Assembly: GCA_028015205.1 (NCBI GenBank)
Contig: CM051518.1
Location: 52,128,372-52,192,371 of the forward strand
DNA: 64,000 nt
Source of the DNA: Mytilisepta virgata
Taxonomy: Eukaryota > Mollusca > Bivalvia > Mytilida > Mytilidae
Reading direction: 5' to 3'
The translations under genes were made by a program, and so were the position numbers. Within the stretch, counting starts at the first letter, position 1; each line of letters opens with the position of its first letter. Of the stretch, positions 36,494 to 49,907 are shown in pieces. The notes beneath the pieces are model-generated. The model searched no databases. It was not told the origin of the DNA and saw nothing but the letters and a program-made list of their open reading frames with translations.

Positions 36494-36790
36494 GGGGAAC
36501 TACATTGGTGGTCTTGTGGTAGCTTACTCAACTTTAGTGCAGGAATCCTTGGATTAAATCTCTTACTGGGTCGAACCAGAAACTTTAAAATTGGCATTAC
36601 TGCTTCTCTGCTAAACACACAGCATTTAGAAGTAAGGGCAAAGGCAGGTTAGCTTGAGTCAGAATAATATATCCATGTGGGATGAATATCTTCCTACGGA
36701 CCATTACCTTGTGAGCTACCATGTTGAAAATCTGGCTTAGTGTATGTCAGTCTTATACAAAGCATGGTTCATAATATCACATCAACAGTA
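36494..36790 (+). mobile_element. tRNA-derived SINE, family B, old copy
   Basis: TTGGTGGTCTTGTGGTAGC is a box-A-like start. The central domain (TGGCATTACTGCTTCTCTGC, GTCAGAATAATATATCC, CCTTGTGAGCTACCATGTTG) matches the inverse of the copy at 53433-53779. Diverged, with no clear target duplication. Confidence 0.7.
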
Positions 36791-37538
36791 TGTCAACATA
36801 ATATGCATGTCATAATTTCCACTAGACAATATGATTAACCAATTTAAAATGTGGATGGTAATGCTATTAATGTTTACCCAGACCAAATTTTGACAAATGA
36901 CTGAAATTTCTATCTAACCAGCACACATAAAACCAAATAGCGAAAAAAAAGACAACAGAATTATTTTCTTAGGTATGGAAGTCACCCTGGGTAAACTTTA
37001 CAGTCCTTTTAAAACAGCTTTTGTGAAAATTGATGTTTAGTTGGATAAATGCTCATCAAGTGATGTGTTTGACTGCATTATTAAATCTCAATAGAAACAT
37101 TGATATAAATAGGAGGGTTCTGATACTTATTCAGGTTACAAGATGATTTACAATACCCTAATACATGTATTCAAAATATACCTGCCCTCCTTAAATAGGT
37201 TCCAAAACAAAGCAGATTCAATCCTTTCGCTTACAAAATTGTGTAACATTTACTAAAATGAGTTAATTCTAACTAATTTGATAATTATTTGCATCGGGAA
37301 TGCACATAGGCTAACCTGTGTTAAGGGTAATCTTGAGGCACAGTTTTTGTCTGTTGAAGGCCTCACTGTAACAATAAAGTAAAGAACTGCAATAAAAGCA
37401 TTGTTTCTTTGCCTGAATTTTTGTAATATGCATGTCTTGAATTTCTGTCCAGAATTTTTCTCTTCTTTATTTGGTCCTCATGATGCACCCATTGTTGAAA
37501 CTCAATGCAAATTGAAATTTCATTATATCTGTTTTCAG

Positions 37539-37577
37539 GCTGCTTCACAGGCCAATGATCTAGGTACGCAAGTGTAA
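37539..37577 (+). CDS. Candidate alternative last exon (ends GTQV-stop)
   Basis: Acceptor TATATCTGTTTTCAG ends at 37538. In phase 0 the exon encodes AASQANDLGTQV then TAA. The C-terminal T-Q-V fits a class I PDZ ligand (S/T-x-V); from memory vertebrate RRBP1 also ends in T-x-V. AATAAA follows at 37872, so this would be a complete terminal exon of about 355 bp. Not proven without transcripts. Confidence 0.4.
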   Translation, partial: AASQANDLGTQV

Positions 37578-37871
37578 AATACAGAAACACAGCTGAGGAC
37601 CAGTAATACAGCATTTTACTGTGTAGTTTTAGACAACAGTACACTACTTTGAAATAATGTATTATGCTGACCATTCATAACTGTGATTATCGATATTTGT
37701 TATATATTTAATATATGCCAGCCAGTTTTATTCAAATACAAATTCTGATGTAGCAGTTTCATAGTGTTGTGTAAAAGTATTCAATTGTTAATGTATTTGT
37801 TTTAAACAGTTATGCTTGAATTTGTTAAGGCAAATAATCAAGAAAGAATATTGTTAATGAAATTTTTGAAA

Positions 37872-37877
37872 ATAAAG
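37872..37877 (+). promoter_or_regulatory. Candidate polyadenylation signal AATAAA
   Basis: AATAAA lies 295 bases after the candidate alternative stop at 37575-37577 and is followed by T-rich sequence. It would end the transcript near 37.9 kb. Confidence 0.4.
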
Positions 37878-37899
37878 TTTTACTTTGAAAATTCCATTA

Positions 37900-40800
37900 T
37901 TGCTGATAAATATGGAAGCCCTGGATTACATTCAGTACATAACATTTGACTACCATTTACTCAGTTTAGTGTTTATGATTATTTCTATTGGGTTTTTCTC
38001 GTTTCTGCAGCTGGTCATACCCGAGCAGCTGGTTTTTTATAAGTGGAAGAAACTAGTATTCTAAGAGAACCACCAACCTATTGCTGCAAAAGTGTCAATC
38101 CTTGTAAGTTAAGTTTAAAGTTTAACACACCTCACATACATATTGTGTTCAAATTGACAACCTCAGTGTTTACAAACAAGAAGTCATTAGCCAGCTCGAC
38201 CACAGAGTCCTTCTCAGGTGCAAATTAATTAACCACATAAATACTCTTAATTTAATTCTTACACATTCATTGTAATTGTGGTGGTCAAAAAGTAGCTAAT
38301 GACACAAAATAAATTTGGTCTTGATTACAGGGCTTCCATAGTTATAAATTTCAGTATGAAATATCTAACTGAACAGTTCATTAATTTAAAAATAACAAGA
38401 ATTTAAACCTGTGTTCACAGTTCTGTTTCAACCATGACAAGCTTTTCTGGAATACCTTAGCTGGAGACTGTCTTTGTTGACTTTTTTGGAAATTTTTTTT
38501 TACATAGAAGTACAATATACAATGTGCTTATATTTTTCTCAATAAATTAAAGTAGTGACCTCAAAAAAGTGCAATATTACCTGTAAACCTCTAGTTAAAC
38601 TAAATCTTGCTTCTATTATTGTTTAAACTAAATTGGTTTCAAATCCAACAATTAAGTGCAAAAAAACATTCATTCATTATATCACTTCTGAAACTTGACA
38701 TATTAACTGGTATATTCAGCCATAAAAGTGATTAGCATAGTTTGTAAAAACATTTATAACTCATATGTTACACATCACCTCTGACATATAAAAATGCAGG
38801 GTCTTGTATTATCCAATAAAATTACATGTTTTTAAAGTGTACAATATTTTATTTCATCATACATATATATTAAAAAAAAGTGATAAAAATCAAAATGTAG
38901 GTCAGAGACCTGAAAATTTTATCTCCAGCTTTAGTGCTAGTATTGTAATCATTGATCACAGGTCATCATAACTTTTATTTGAATCATCAATTGTAGTTCA
39001 TTTACCAATATAATTTAGATATTGTCTTCTACGTGTAATCATTTTAACGGAAATTGGAAAATAAGATATGTTTTAATAGTTGGAAACATGGAATCATTAA
39101 GGAAAACAGAATTTCTCAGACTCTGCAGTTGGTTTTTAAGCATATAAAAGGTTTAAATTTAGGGTACCTAATATATAAGGAAAAAATTTTGATTTTTATT
39201 GATTTCTTTTCTTGTGGTAAAAAAATTTTAAAAAAACGAGCTGACCAACACTGAGAGACAGTTATTTTATTATATTCATAAAAGGCATTACCTCCAAACA
39301 TTGATACTATTCTCCATAAGACAATTTTTACAGCAATAGTATAAAATATCTGCCTACCTTTTTCTTAGAAAATATATCTATAAACTTATATTCTGTACTG
39401 GTCTTGTATAAATTTTATTTATTTTTTCTGTATACTGTATATATCCCATGACACCATTTAGTTTAGACTTAATACACACACTTATATAAAAAGTGTTCAT
39501 CTAGTCATTATTACACGATTTTGTTTATACACCGATGGGATATCTGTTGACATTGAAATGAGATTAAAAGCAGCATATGTTTTTTATAAGAAATATTTAT
39601 AGGCCTCAAATATGAATTCTTTTACATTAAGTTAAATTATTTTTGTTCCAGTCTTTTTAAAGTTATTTTTCTTGTTAAAAAAAAATGAAATCTTAACATT
39701 AACTGTTTGTCAGTTAAAATTAGCATTCTTGAAAATGTTATATTTTATTTTTGCTGCAGTATTAGTTGATTGTATATTTCATTTGAACCCTTTTTAAATT
39801 TCGCTTAATTTCGAAGGTGTGTTAGTTGTTATATTGTGCATACAGTGAGAAATAGTGTTTGTTATAATTAAAAGGGCTCGTATGATAGGATATCTCGCTT
39901 GCATTATTTAATGTTTCAAAACAGCCCATTCCAATCACATTTAAAGCTTGACCTTTACACCGTGTAATCATTATTTTCAGTGATCAATTAGAAAGGTCAG
40001 TTAAAGTTCATGATAATAGACCTTAATGGCCATCATTTTGAGACTGTGATTGGTTAAATTCTTTGAATATTATATTGCACATATTTATTTGGCATTTTAC
40101 CTTACAATGTTGATTAAATTGAAAATTGTTAAGAGTCTTACCACATAGAAAGAAATTCTTGCATGATAAATATCTAAAGCTCATGCACCTTTAGAAATAA
40201 AGCATATGTAAATTATAAAATTCATAATTATAATAATTTGAACTAAAGTAAATGTCCCATTTGATGTAACTGTTTCCTGTAGATGATAAATGATTTGTCA
40301 TTACAAAATTATCTTCGCAAGACAAACGCTATAGTAATAAAAAAAATTGTCTTAAGATTACATATATAACCAGTAATGTTACCAATAAATATTAAAATGA
40401 ATTATCATTAATAAAATTTATCAATAAACGGTTTAATGTCAGAAACACATGCCATATGGATAATCCCATCAATTCTTGTTTTGTCTGTCTTCCATGTTTT
40501 GTTTATTTTCAGGCTAGTTATATGTAAACATCCAAGATGTAATACTTTAGTAAGGTTGTATGTAAATATCTCTTAGATACTGCCTTGTTTAATTTTTAGA
40601 CCAAGATGTTTTATCATGTACATCAATGCAAATCAGTATTGTCAGCTGTAAATATAAAGGCTTTGTCACAAATGACCATTTTATAATAAAATATCGTATA
40701 AAGAAGTCGAAAGGTACATTAGAAATGTTTCCCTTTTTCAGCTATAAAATCATTTAATAGTCTATTTGCTATTTAGAGTTAGAATTTTCGGGCATAACAG

Positions 40801-42420
40801 TGTAATAATAAATTTTAAAACTTCTTTTAACTGGACAATTTTGGTATCAGGGTTTTAATCTTGCATCCTGTTTAATCTAGTTTTAGTAGTGGAAACATAT
40901 AAGTAAGTAGAAAAAAAATCAGAAAATAGAAAGCATATCAGTAGGAATCTACAATTTGTTATTAAAATGCTTTATGTGAAATGTTGCTGTGTTATGTTTC
41001 TGTCTCATTTAATGTGATAAATTTGTGAGCTGTAATTGGGTAGAAAAATCAGGAAAGGGATAATTATATGGAAAGGACCAGAATGTATTTATCAGAAATG
41101 TAACAAAAAATAAAGTCATAAATTCTAGTGTTGATTGACTTATGTTTCCCCTAATGTAGTGATCTCTACAAGAAGTCCTTATTTTGAGACTTTCAAGTTC
41201 TAAAAAAAAAAACAAACAAACAAAACATGAAGGTCCATTGATCCCACAACTGTTCACTAGAATTTATTGTTTGTTTGGGCATTTAGTAATCATACATTAT
41301 TAGGCAGCTGTATGAAAATGAAAGAATATGGATATGTGGGTGAGACAACATTCTATTAGGTTAAACAAAGTGATAGGTGTCATGTTGCTTTCATTAAAAC
41401 CCCACAACACAAGACAAGTGCTGAATGACCAACATAAATAATGGTGTCTTCATAAAAAGTACCCAAGAATCTAGAAAACTTTACTGTAAGTAGACAACAT
41501 AACCATTAAAAATACAGAACTAGCTTGGAGACCGGTACTGCCATATGTCAAAGGAAGTTAAGTATTTTTGCTTATATAGTCAATGCTTTATGTACTTGCA
41601 ATGCATATTATAGCAATTATTTCATGCAAGTTTAACTGAGGAACTCAGCATGTCATTTTCACCGGATCTTGACCTCATTTTCATGGTCCAGTGATTCACA
41701 TCCAGTTTTTGGTAACTATGTGATAAGTCGTTTTTATTTTGTTTGTTAATGGTTTTTAAAATGTCACCTGACTTTCATCTCATTTTCTTAATCTAGTTTT
41801 CTCAAATGTAATTGCTCTGTATATGCCTCATTATTTGGCAAATGACACCTGACCTAGAATTTGTTCAATTAACCTTCAGCTGGAAAAATATTTTATATAT
41901 GGCAGGCCATTAATCAGGTAAAACATTATTTTATGTCAGGTCTTAGTAGCTATCTGAATTTTGTTTTTAAAAACTGCAAAAAAGTTAACCAATCAGAAAT
42001 ATTAAAAATTGCATTACCATAATTATGTATAAATACATATTATTGCATAAACAACTGTCAACTTTTAATAAGTATTTGTAATTAAAACTCGTTCACGGAG
42101 TGGTGATATCCTTGGCAGTCTGATATTTTTTATACTACTCGTTTCAGCAGATTTTTTTGTTCATATTGTGTGGTTGGGACTTAAGATATCTGATGCATAT
42201 CTTACCAATTTCCAGGTCAATTGATTTTTGCAAGAATAAAATCCTTTTTTTTTTGTCTGAAGTTCTTGCAACTTTTGGCATCCTGTGTTTATTTATTATT
42301 GTCCCAAAATGTAGAATTATTTAGGTCAAGTAGATGCTTATCCTTGGGCAAGGACATAAAATTTGAATATTGCTCACATTATCAAGGGGAATACAGATAA
42401 TTTGTAGTGGGGTAGATTGA
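37900..42420. other. No gene recognised
   Basis: AT-rich sequence. Near 41645-41860 decayed CTTGACCTCATTTTCATGG-type text marks an old relative of the repeats at 1750. Small ORFs look random. Confidence 0.5.
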
Positions 42421-42424
42421 CAGG

Positions 42425-43225
42425 GCATGCACAATTTTATGCCATAGCCGCTAGGTGAATGGGGCATTAAGGTTCACCCTTGCCTGTCTGTCCGTACGTA
42501 CCTCCAGAAATTGTTTTCCATTCTCTAACTTAGTTTGCCTGAATCAAATATTATGAAACTTATACACAATGCTTATTAACACCAAACACAGATCAAGTTT
42601 GAATTTGGGTGGCGTCATATTCACCGTTTTTGAGTTAATGTCCTTTATAAATTGAAAAATTGCTGAATTTGCCATTTCCACACTCTACTTTGCCTGAACC
42701 AAATGTTATGAAACTTATACACAATACTTATTACCACCAAACACGGATCAAGTTCGAATTTGGGTGGCGTCACTTTTAGCCTTCTCAAGTTATGTCCCTT
42801 TATAAATGGTAAAGTTGCCGGATTTGCCATTTCCGCACTCTTACTTTACTTTGCCTTAACCAAATGTTATGAAACTTATACACAGTGGGTATTACCACCA
42901 AACTTGGATCAAGTTAGAATTTGGGTGGCGTCACTTTCACCGTTCTAGACTTCTGTCCCTTTATATATAGAAAAATTGCTGAATTTGCCGTTTCCAAACT
43001 CTTACTTTACTTTGCCTCAACCAAATGTTATGAAAATTATACACAATGCTTATTACCATCAAACAGATCAAGTTCAAATTTGGGTGGTGCCACTTTTACC
43101 TTTCTTGAGTTATGTCCCTTTATAAATTGAAAAATTGCCAAAATTTGCTGTTTCTGCACTCTTTACTTTGCCTCAACCAAATGTTATATTTATAAGTGGG
43201 GACACATATGGACACATTCTTCTTT
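42425..43225 (+). repeat. Repeat with four ~160-bp tandem units
   Basis: ATCAAGTTYGAATTTGGGTG recurs at about 42592, 42747, 42908 and 43066, with ATGTTATGAAACTTATACAC in step. It begins GGGGCATTAAGGTTCACCCT and ends GGGGACACATATGGACACAT, giving a bounded element with an internal array. Two ORFs at 42760 and 42921 are shadows of the repeat. Confidence 0.75.
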
Positions 43226-44180
43226 TATTATGTATAGTATGCAAGGACCACTACTTCCAAGTTCCAATTGGCCAAATGGTTTCAGACTAGAATATATTTC
43301 AGAGAATTTTCCCAAAGTCCTTTGTAAATATACTTAGGTTGTGGTAGCCATCATTGTTGGATAAATTTTGATAGAGATCATTGCTATCAACTTAAGTAAG
43401 TTCCAACTGGCCAAGTAATTGTGAACAAGAAATTCTGTATCATTGTATGTGAATGTTCTTATATGGCCCTGTATTAAATTAAGTTCACTTGTGACTAATT
43501 TTGGTTTATGGCTCAAGACATTAGATACAGTTCTGAAAGATGACCAATGCTGTAGAGTTTGGTTGAAATTCGCCTTGTGGTTTTCAGAGAAGATTAAAAT
43601 TTAAAGGTTTAAGGATTGTTAATTATGATTGACACCAAGTGATGGCAAAAGCCCACATTGTTGAAAGGGCCACTTAACCTTACAATTGCACAGGAAATAC
43701 TCATGACATATGTATATCGTAAATTCAGTTATTTTCGTTGATATCCATTTTCTTGGATTAAGGGAAAAAGCCATATTTGTGTGGATTTTGAATTTCAAAA
43801 CAAGAACAAATGTGTCCAAAGGATACTATGTCCCGCTTCCGAACAAACACCTAACTCGTGATTAGTCAAATGTGACATTGAGGTCACATCACCCCTTTGA
43901 CCTTTCCCTCTTAAGGTATGTAGTGACAAAGTTTCATGTTGATATAACATCTAATTCCCATTAAACTACCTTCAATCTTAACTTTAACCTAAAGCAGGAC
44001 ATATATACGTACACACAGACCATAACACTTCCCTGCTGCTATCACATAAAAATGTTGAAATGAAAACCTAATGTGATTGGTGAAATGTTTAATATCAGAA
44101 TTTCAACAAGCAGTTTTAGGTCGTATAGCCGATTTCGTTTGAAATATAATCACTCATACATGTATATGACCATGTAGGGC
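43226..44180. other. No gene; fragments of dispersed repeats
   Basis: Near 43865-44035 text such as GAGGTCACATCACCCCTTTG and AAGTTTCATGTTGATATAAC resembles the array-type repeats. Nothing else seen. Confidence 0.45.
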
Positions 44181-44193
44181 TTAATAAAAACAT

Positions 44194-44458
44194 GAGGCCT
44201 CGGTGGCCGAGTGGTCTAGGTAGTTCGTCATGACTACTACTGATCACTAGCCTGTCCACCCTGGGGTTGTGAGTTCGAATCTCACCTGTGGCGGGGTGGG
44301 TTCGACTCCGATCTTAATTGACAAGGATTGCCAATTTTCCTACCGAAGGTCGGTGGTTCTCTCCGGGTACTCCGGCTTCCTCCACCAATAAAAACTGGCC
44401 GCCGCGAAATGGCCAAAATGTGCTGAAAATGGCGTTAAACCCCAACTAAATAAATAAA
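44194..44458 (+). mobile_element. tRNA-derived SINE, family A, complete (265 bp)
   Basis: Flanked by a perfect 13-bp target duplication, TTAATAAAAACAT at 44181-44193 and 44459-44471. Box A TGGCCGAGTGG is at 44204-44214 and box B GTTCGAATC at 44273-44281, as in Leu/Ser-type tRNAs. A conserved tail domain and an (AAAT)n end follow. Best reference copy in the window. Confidence 0.93.
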
Positions 44459-44904
44459 TTAATAAAAACATTATACATTATGTATTGGAAGAAATATTCT
44501 TAATTCTTTGGCTTTCTTAAATTTGTGGATTGACTTGTCCAAGAAATCCATGAAAATGGGTGTATCACTAATAATAAATGTTTCACAGGAGTTTATAAAC
44601 AATATGTTAAATTGTTGTATTCAAGTTAAATGACTTGATAATCGAAATACAGGTTTTCTTCAAAATTAACTATCAGTTTCAATTTTCACTGAAAACATTT
44701 TTTCAAAATTAATAACTTATCAAAAAGCTATTTTTTAATTCAAATATTTTTGTTTTCTTATCAAAATCCAGGTAAATCATTTCAGATCATTACTTCTGAA
44801 TTCAAAATTAATCTAAGAGCAATTATTATGGATAAGTTAAACCCTAAATCTTGGGCTTAAAGACTTAATTTTGACCTGTAATGCACACAAAAACAAAAAA
44901 GTTT

Positions 44905-47690
44905 AAAAAACTAGAGGCTCTCAAGAGCCTGTGTCGCTCACCTGTATCTAATGTGATTTTGGAAATTATGTAAAATTATATAATGATTGAGACCAAGATT
45001 GGTTTAATTTGACACAGTATTTAAAATTAAAAACAGGTCATCTTAGTGTAGTCTTACAATAGCTACTGAAGACATCTTATCATTATTATTTTTGAATATG
45101 TGGTCAAGTTGTGACCATTCAGAATTTTTTTTACAATTTTCTGATAGACTTCTAAACATCTTGGATGATGGATCGGCAACAAAGTAACAACACTTGGTCA
45201 GCACCTCATAAGGAACATTCATGCTATGTTTTGTTACATTCCATTCAGTGGTTCTCTAAAAGAAGTCATTTGTATGCATTTCCCATAGGGTCCAATGTTA
45301 AACTTAGTCCCCCGCTGGCGGCCATCTTGGATGATGGATCGGCTACAAAGTAACAACGCTTGGTCAGCACCTCATAAGGAACATTCATGCCAGATTTAGC
45401 TTCATTCCATTCAGTGGTTCTCTAAAAGAAGTCATTTGTATGCATTTCCCATAGGGTCCTATGTTAAACTAAGTTCCCCGCTGGCGGCCATCTTGGATAA
45501 TGGATCAGCTACAAAGTAACAACACTTGGTCAGCACTTCATAAGGAATATTCATGCCATGTTTGGTTTCATTCCATTCAGTGGTTCTCTAAAAGAAGTCA
45601 TTTGTATGCATTTCCCATAGGGTCCTATGTTAAACTAAGTTCCCCGCTGGCGGCCATCTTGTATGATGGATCAGCTACAAAGTAACAACACTTTGTCAGC
45701 ACTTCATAAGGAATATTCATGCCATGTTTGGTTTCATTCCATTAAGTGGGTCACTAAAAGAAGTCATTTGTATGCATTTCCCATAGGGTTCTATGTTAAA
45801 CTAAGTCCCCCGCTGGCGGCCATCTTGGATTATGGATCGGCTACAAAGTAACAACACTTGGTCAGCACCTCATAAGGAACATTCATGCCATGTTTGGTTT
45901 CATTCCATTCAACGGTTCTCTAAAAGAAGTCATTTATATGCATTTCCCATAGGGTCCTATGTTAAACTAAGTCCCCCTCTGGCGGCCATCTTGGATGATG
46001 GATCGGCTACAAAGTAACAACACTTGGTCAGCACCTTATAAGGGTTCATTCATGCCAGATTTAGTTTCATTCAGTGGTTCTCTAAAAGAGGTCATTTGTA
46101 TGCATTTCCCATAGGGTCCTATGTTAAACTAAGTTCCCGCTGGCGGCCATCTTGGATGATGGATCGGCTACAAAGTAACAACACTTGGTCAGCACTTCAT
46201 AAGGAACATTCATGCCATGTTTAGTTTCATTCCATTCAGTGGTTCTCTAAAAGAAGTCATGTGTATGCATTTCCAATAGGGTCCTATGTTAAACTAAGTT
46301 CCCCGCTGGCGGCCATCTTGGATGATGGATCGGCTATAAAGTAACAACACTTGGTCAGCACTTCATAAGGAATATTCATGCCATGTTTGGTTTCATTCCA
46401 TTCAGTGGTTCTCTAAAAGAAGTCATTTGTATGCATTTCCCATAGGGTCCTATGTTAAACTAAGTTCCCCGCTGGCGGCCATCTTGGATGATGGATCAGC
46501 TACAAAGTAACAACACTTGGTCAGCACTTTATAAGAAATATTCATGCCATGTTTGGTTTCATTCCATTAAGTGGGTCACTAAAAGAAGTCATTTGTATGC
46601 ATTTCCCATAGGGTTCTATGTTAAACTAAGTCCCCCGCTGGTGGCCATCTTGGATTATGGATCGGCTACAAAGTAACAACACTTGGTCAGCACCTCATAA
46701 GGAACATTCATGCCATGTTTAGTTTCATTCCATTCAGTGGTTCTCTAAAAGAAGTCATTTGTATGCATTTCCCATAGGGTCCTATGTTAAACTAAGTTCC
46801 CCGCTGGCGGCCATCTTGGATGATGGATCGGCTACAAAGTAACAACACCTGATCAGCACTTCATAAGGAATATTCATGCCATGTTTGGTTTCATTCCATT
46901 CAGTGGTTCTCTAAAAGAAGTCATTTGTATGCATTTCCCATAGGGTCCTATGTTAAACTAAGTTCCCCGCTGGCGGCCATCTTGGATGATGGATCAGCTA
47001 CAAAGTAACAACACTTGGTCAGCACTTCATAAGAAATATTCATGCCATGTTTGGTTTCATTCCATTAAGTGGGTCACTAAAAGAAGTCATTTGTATGCAT
47101 TTCCCATAGGGTTCTATGTTAAACTAAGTCCCCCGCTGGCGGCCATCTTGGATTATGGATCGGCTACAAAGTAACAACACTTGGTCAGCACCTCATAAGG
47201 AACATTCATGCCATGTTTGGTTTCATTCCATTCAACGGTTCTCTAAAAGAAGTATTTGTATGCATTTCCCATAGGGTCCTATGTTAAACTAAGTCCCCCT
47301 CTGGCGGCCATCTTGGATGATGGATCGGCTACAAAGTAACAACACTTGCTCAGCACCTTATAAGGGTTCATTCATGCCAGATTTAGTTTCATTCCATTCA
47401 GTGGTTCTCTAAAAGAAGTCATTTGTATGCATTTCCCATAGGGTCCTACGTTAAACTAAGTTCCCGCTGGCGGCCATCTTGGATGATGGATCGGCTACAA
47501 AGTAACAAAACTTGGTCAGCACGTCATAAGGAACATTCATGCCATGTTTGGTTTCATTCCATATAGTGGTTCTCTAGAAGAAGTTCAAAATGTTAACGAC
47601 GACGCCGGACGACGACGGACGACAGACGACAGACGCCAAGTGATGAGAAAAGCTCACTTGGCCCTTTGGGCCAGGTGAGCTAAAAAGTGA
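44905..47690 (-). mobile_element. Hairpin-ended repeat, complete inverted copy (~2.8 kb) with 166-bp array
   Basis: On this strand it begins with AGGCTCTCAAGAGCCT (44915-44930), the complement of the family's right end. It ends with a near-perfect 31-nt hairpin at 47651-47681 (AGCTCAC.TGGCCC-TTT-GGGCCA.GTGAGCT). The inside is the 166-bp array, then a GACGACG-rich stretch at 47597-47635. Confidence 0.75.
45150..47585. repeat. 166-bp tandem array, about 14-15 copies, with higher-order pattern
   Basis: CCATCTTGGAT recurs about every 166 bp from 45158 to 47475. Variants (TTAAGTGGGTCACT, TTCAACGGTT, CATGCCAGATTTAG) recur as blocks: 45663-46188 is repeated at 46986-47510 (offset 1323), and the 46488 unit at 46986 (offset 498, three units). 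The 61-62-codon ORFs inside are repeat shadows. Confidence 0.93.
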
Positions 47691-49905
47691 AACAAATTGA
47701 CCCAAATCGTCTATATAAACGACATTTGCCCGTAGAAAACTTTAACTTGACAATGATTAAGCATACATGTTTTGTTTGCTAACATAAAAATGTATTGCAT
47801 ACAATCGTTTACGATACAAAGTATGTACATATTTAAGATAAATCAATGGTTATGAGTAAAACAAATATACGGGAAAGTGGCCCTACTCCTTTTGAAATTA
47901 CTCTGCACATTGTAATGTTTTTTACAATAACCAATTTGTATGAATAAGAGAGAGATGAGATTGTATAAACCATAGATCATGAATAAATTCTGCTTGATTG
48001 AGTCAGTTTTTCAGCTGTATACCATTAAACAAATAGGAAAGTTTGCAGTAAGATATTATTTTGAAGAATGACGTGGTCCTATTGTTAAAGTTAAACATGG
48101 ATAGCTTTCTCTGCTTTTTGACTGGATATCTCAAAGGTGCCCTCGAAATTGTTTTAGATAAAAGGAATTCTGAGATATCAGGAGTAAATTTTCTGAAAAG
48201 TGTTATCCTGGGACACAAAAAAAATGTGTTTATCTATTTGTTACTCTAGAGTTTGATTGTGTATTTGTTGATTTTTGTACAACATCAGAAACTTACTTCA
48301 GTATCAAACTATTAAATGCATTAAACCTTTTGAATTTTTTAAAAAAAAGTATCTGTTTGAAATTGTGATTTCTTTCATCATTTAGAAGTTATTTTGGGAG
48401 TATTTTTTTCTTTCAGTTATTAGAGATATAGGCCATGTTATCTGGTGCTCCAGATGCCTTCATTCTTGTAACTAAACAGTGGATGCAGAATAAAAAAAAC
48501 TTAAATATATATAGAATAAAATATGAAAAGATAGCTCTAATAAGTTATAATAATAATTTTCGTAAGTTATACTGAAATTTTCATCCTATGATTCTGAAGT
48601 GTGAGCTCTAAATGCCCTTATTTTTTTTTTTAAATGAATAGTTTGAACCTAAGATCATTGCCTCATATTATTCAGATATAATCAATTATGCAGGTGAAAT
48701 ATTTGTATGTCCTAATTTGCAATCGCACAATAAAGGTACAAAGCATAAAAATTTTATTTTCAGACATATACAAAGTCTAAGCAGAAAATTACGGTAACAT
48801 TTGTATCGTTGTACTTTGTATAGAACTAATTGTTTACTGCAAATAAGACGAAATTTGTTTTTGAACTCCTCTGTACAAACTTTGTCTTTGCTTGTTTTTA
48901 AACAGTTTTTTTATGTTGTACAAAATTTCAAAAGATGAACAGGATTTCATTTTTTTTTCTTTTTAAAAATGTAGTTAATAAAGTTTGTTTAAATGGGTAT
49001 GAAATAGAACTCTCATGCAAGTATAATTGTATTTGTTACATTAGCTTGAAAGTATGTTAAATTGATTTCATATGGATGATTATTTTATAGATTTATTATT
49101 TTAAGTTTTTGTTGAGATATCAGTGTCAGATAGAATTCTGATTGTTTTGATGTTATTGGCTATTCAAATATATTCTGCTTAATATTTTTACCTTTCTATA
49201 TGATATTTTATCTTCATTTTTTTTTTTTTTTACAATTGCTTAAAAACGTTTTAAATCATTTTAAAATACAACAAAGAAATATTTAAGCAAATCCTTGATA
49301 AGTAAAGATTTTAAAAAATTCATATCATTTAATTAATTATATGAAAGTGTTAAAAATTTATATTTGAAAACATTGGAAAAAGAGCATGTATTACAATAAA
49401 TTCCATGTAGGGTCCATGTGTTTAAATTTGACAGCCTGTATTAAATACTTTTTGCATGTCGGTAGTATGATATTACCGTAAGGATTTTTTCTTCTGTATG
49501 GATACGGGTGGTTTGATTTGAAGGTGTTTGCTCTTTTAGCTTTTTACTACATTCATCAATTCTGAGTGCTAATTTTTCCTTTTTCTCAAGATTTGACAAC
49601 TCAAAACCCTTAACGTTCAGGATTTGTTGAATTTTCAGTAACAGCAATATTTGTTAATTTCAGAAGTGCTAAAGTGCCAAATCTATTGTAATAGTTGATA
49701 AGTTTTATTATTATTATTTTATATCAGCAAATATTATGTTGTTTACGAGTTAAACATTTCTAGATAAATATTTGTTTTGTGTAGTTTTTTTCTCATGTTT
49801 TTTTTTAAAGTTTTTTGCACAGAACAAATAAAATTGACAGTTACTGTCTGTGATAAAAGTCAATAAAAGAAAACTACCTCTTATTTTGTTTATGTTTGCT
49901 TTTTT
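47690..49905. other. No gene recognised
   Basis: AT-rich sequence. A 68-codon minus ORF at 49441-49647 has a Lys-rich stretch but no splice or family context. Confidence 0.5.
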
Positions 49906-49907
49906 AG

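Noticed and set aside
42760..43130. Two similar ORFs (MGGVTF...)
   Set aside because: Same ~160-bp repeat unit read twice in different frames; not a duplicated gene.
44194..44290. Functional tRNA-Leu gene
   Set aside because: Box A and box B are present but the cloverleaf is disrupted, and the unit has a SINE tail domain and target duplications.
45165..47174. Series of similar 61-62-codon ORFs
   Set aside because: They are the 166-bp monomer read in one frame, each stopping at the same TAA; no sign of a protein.
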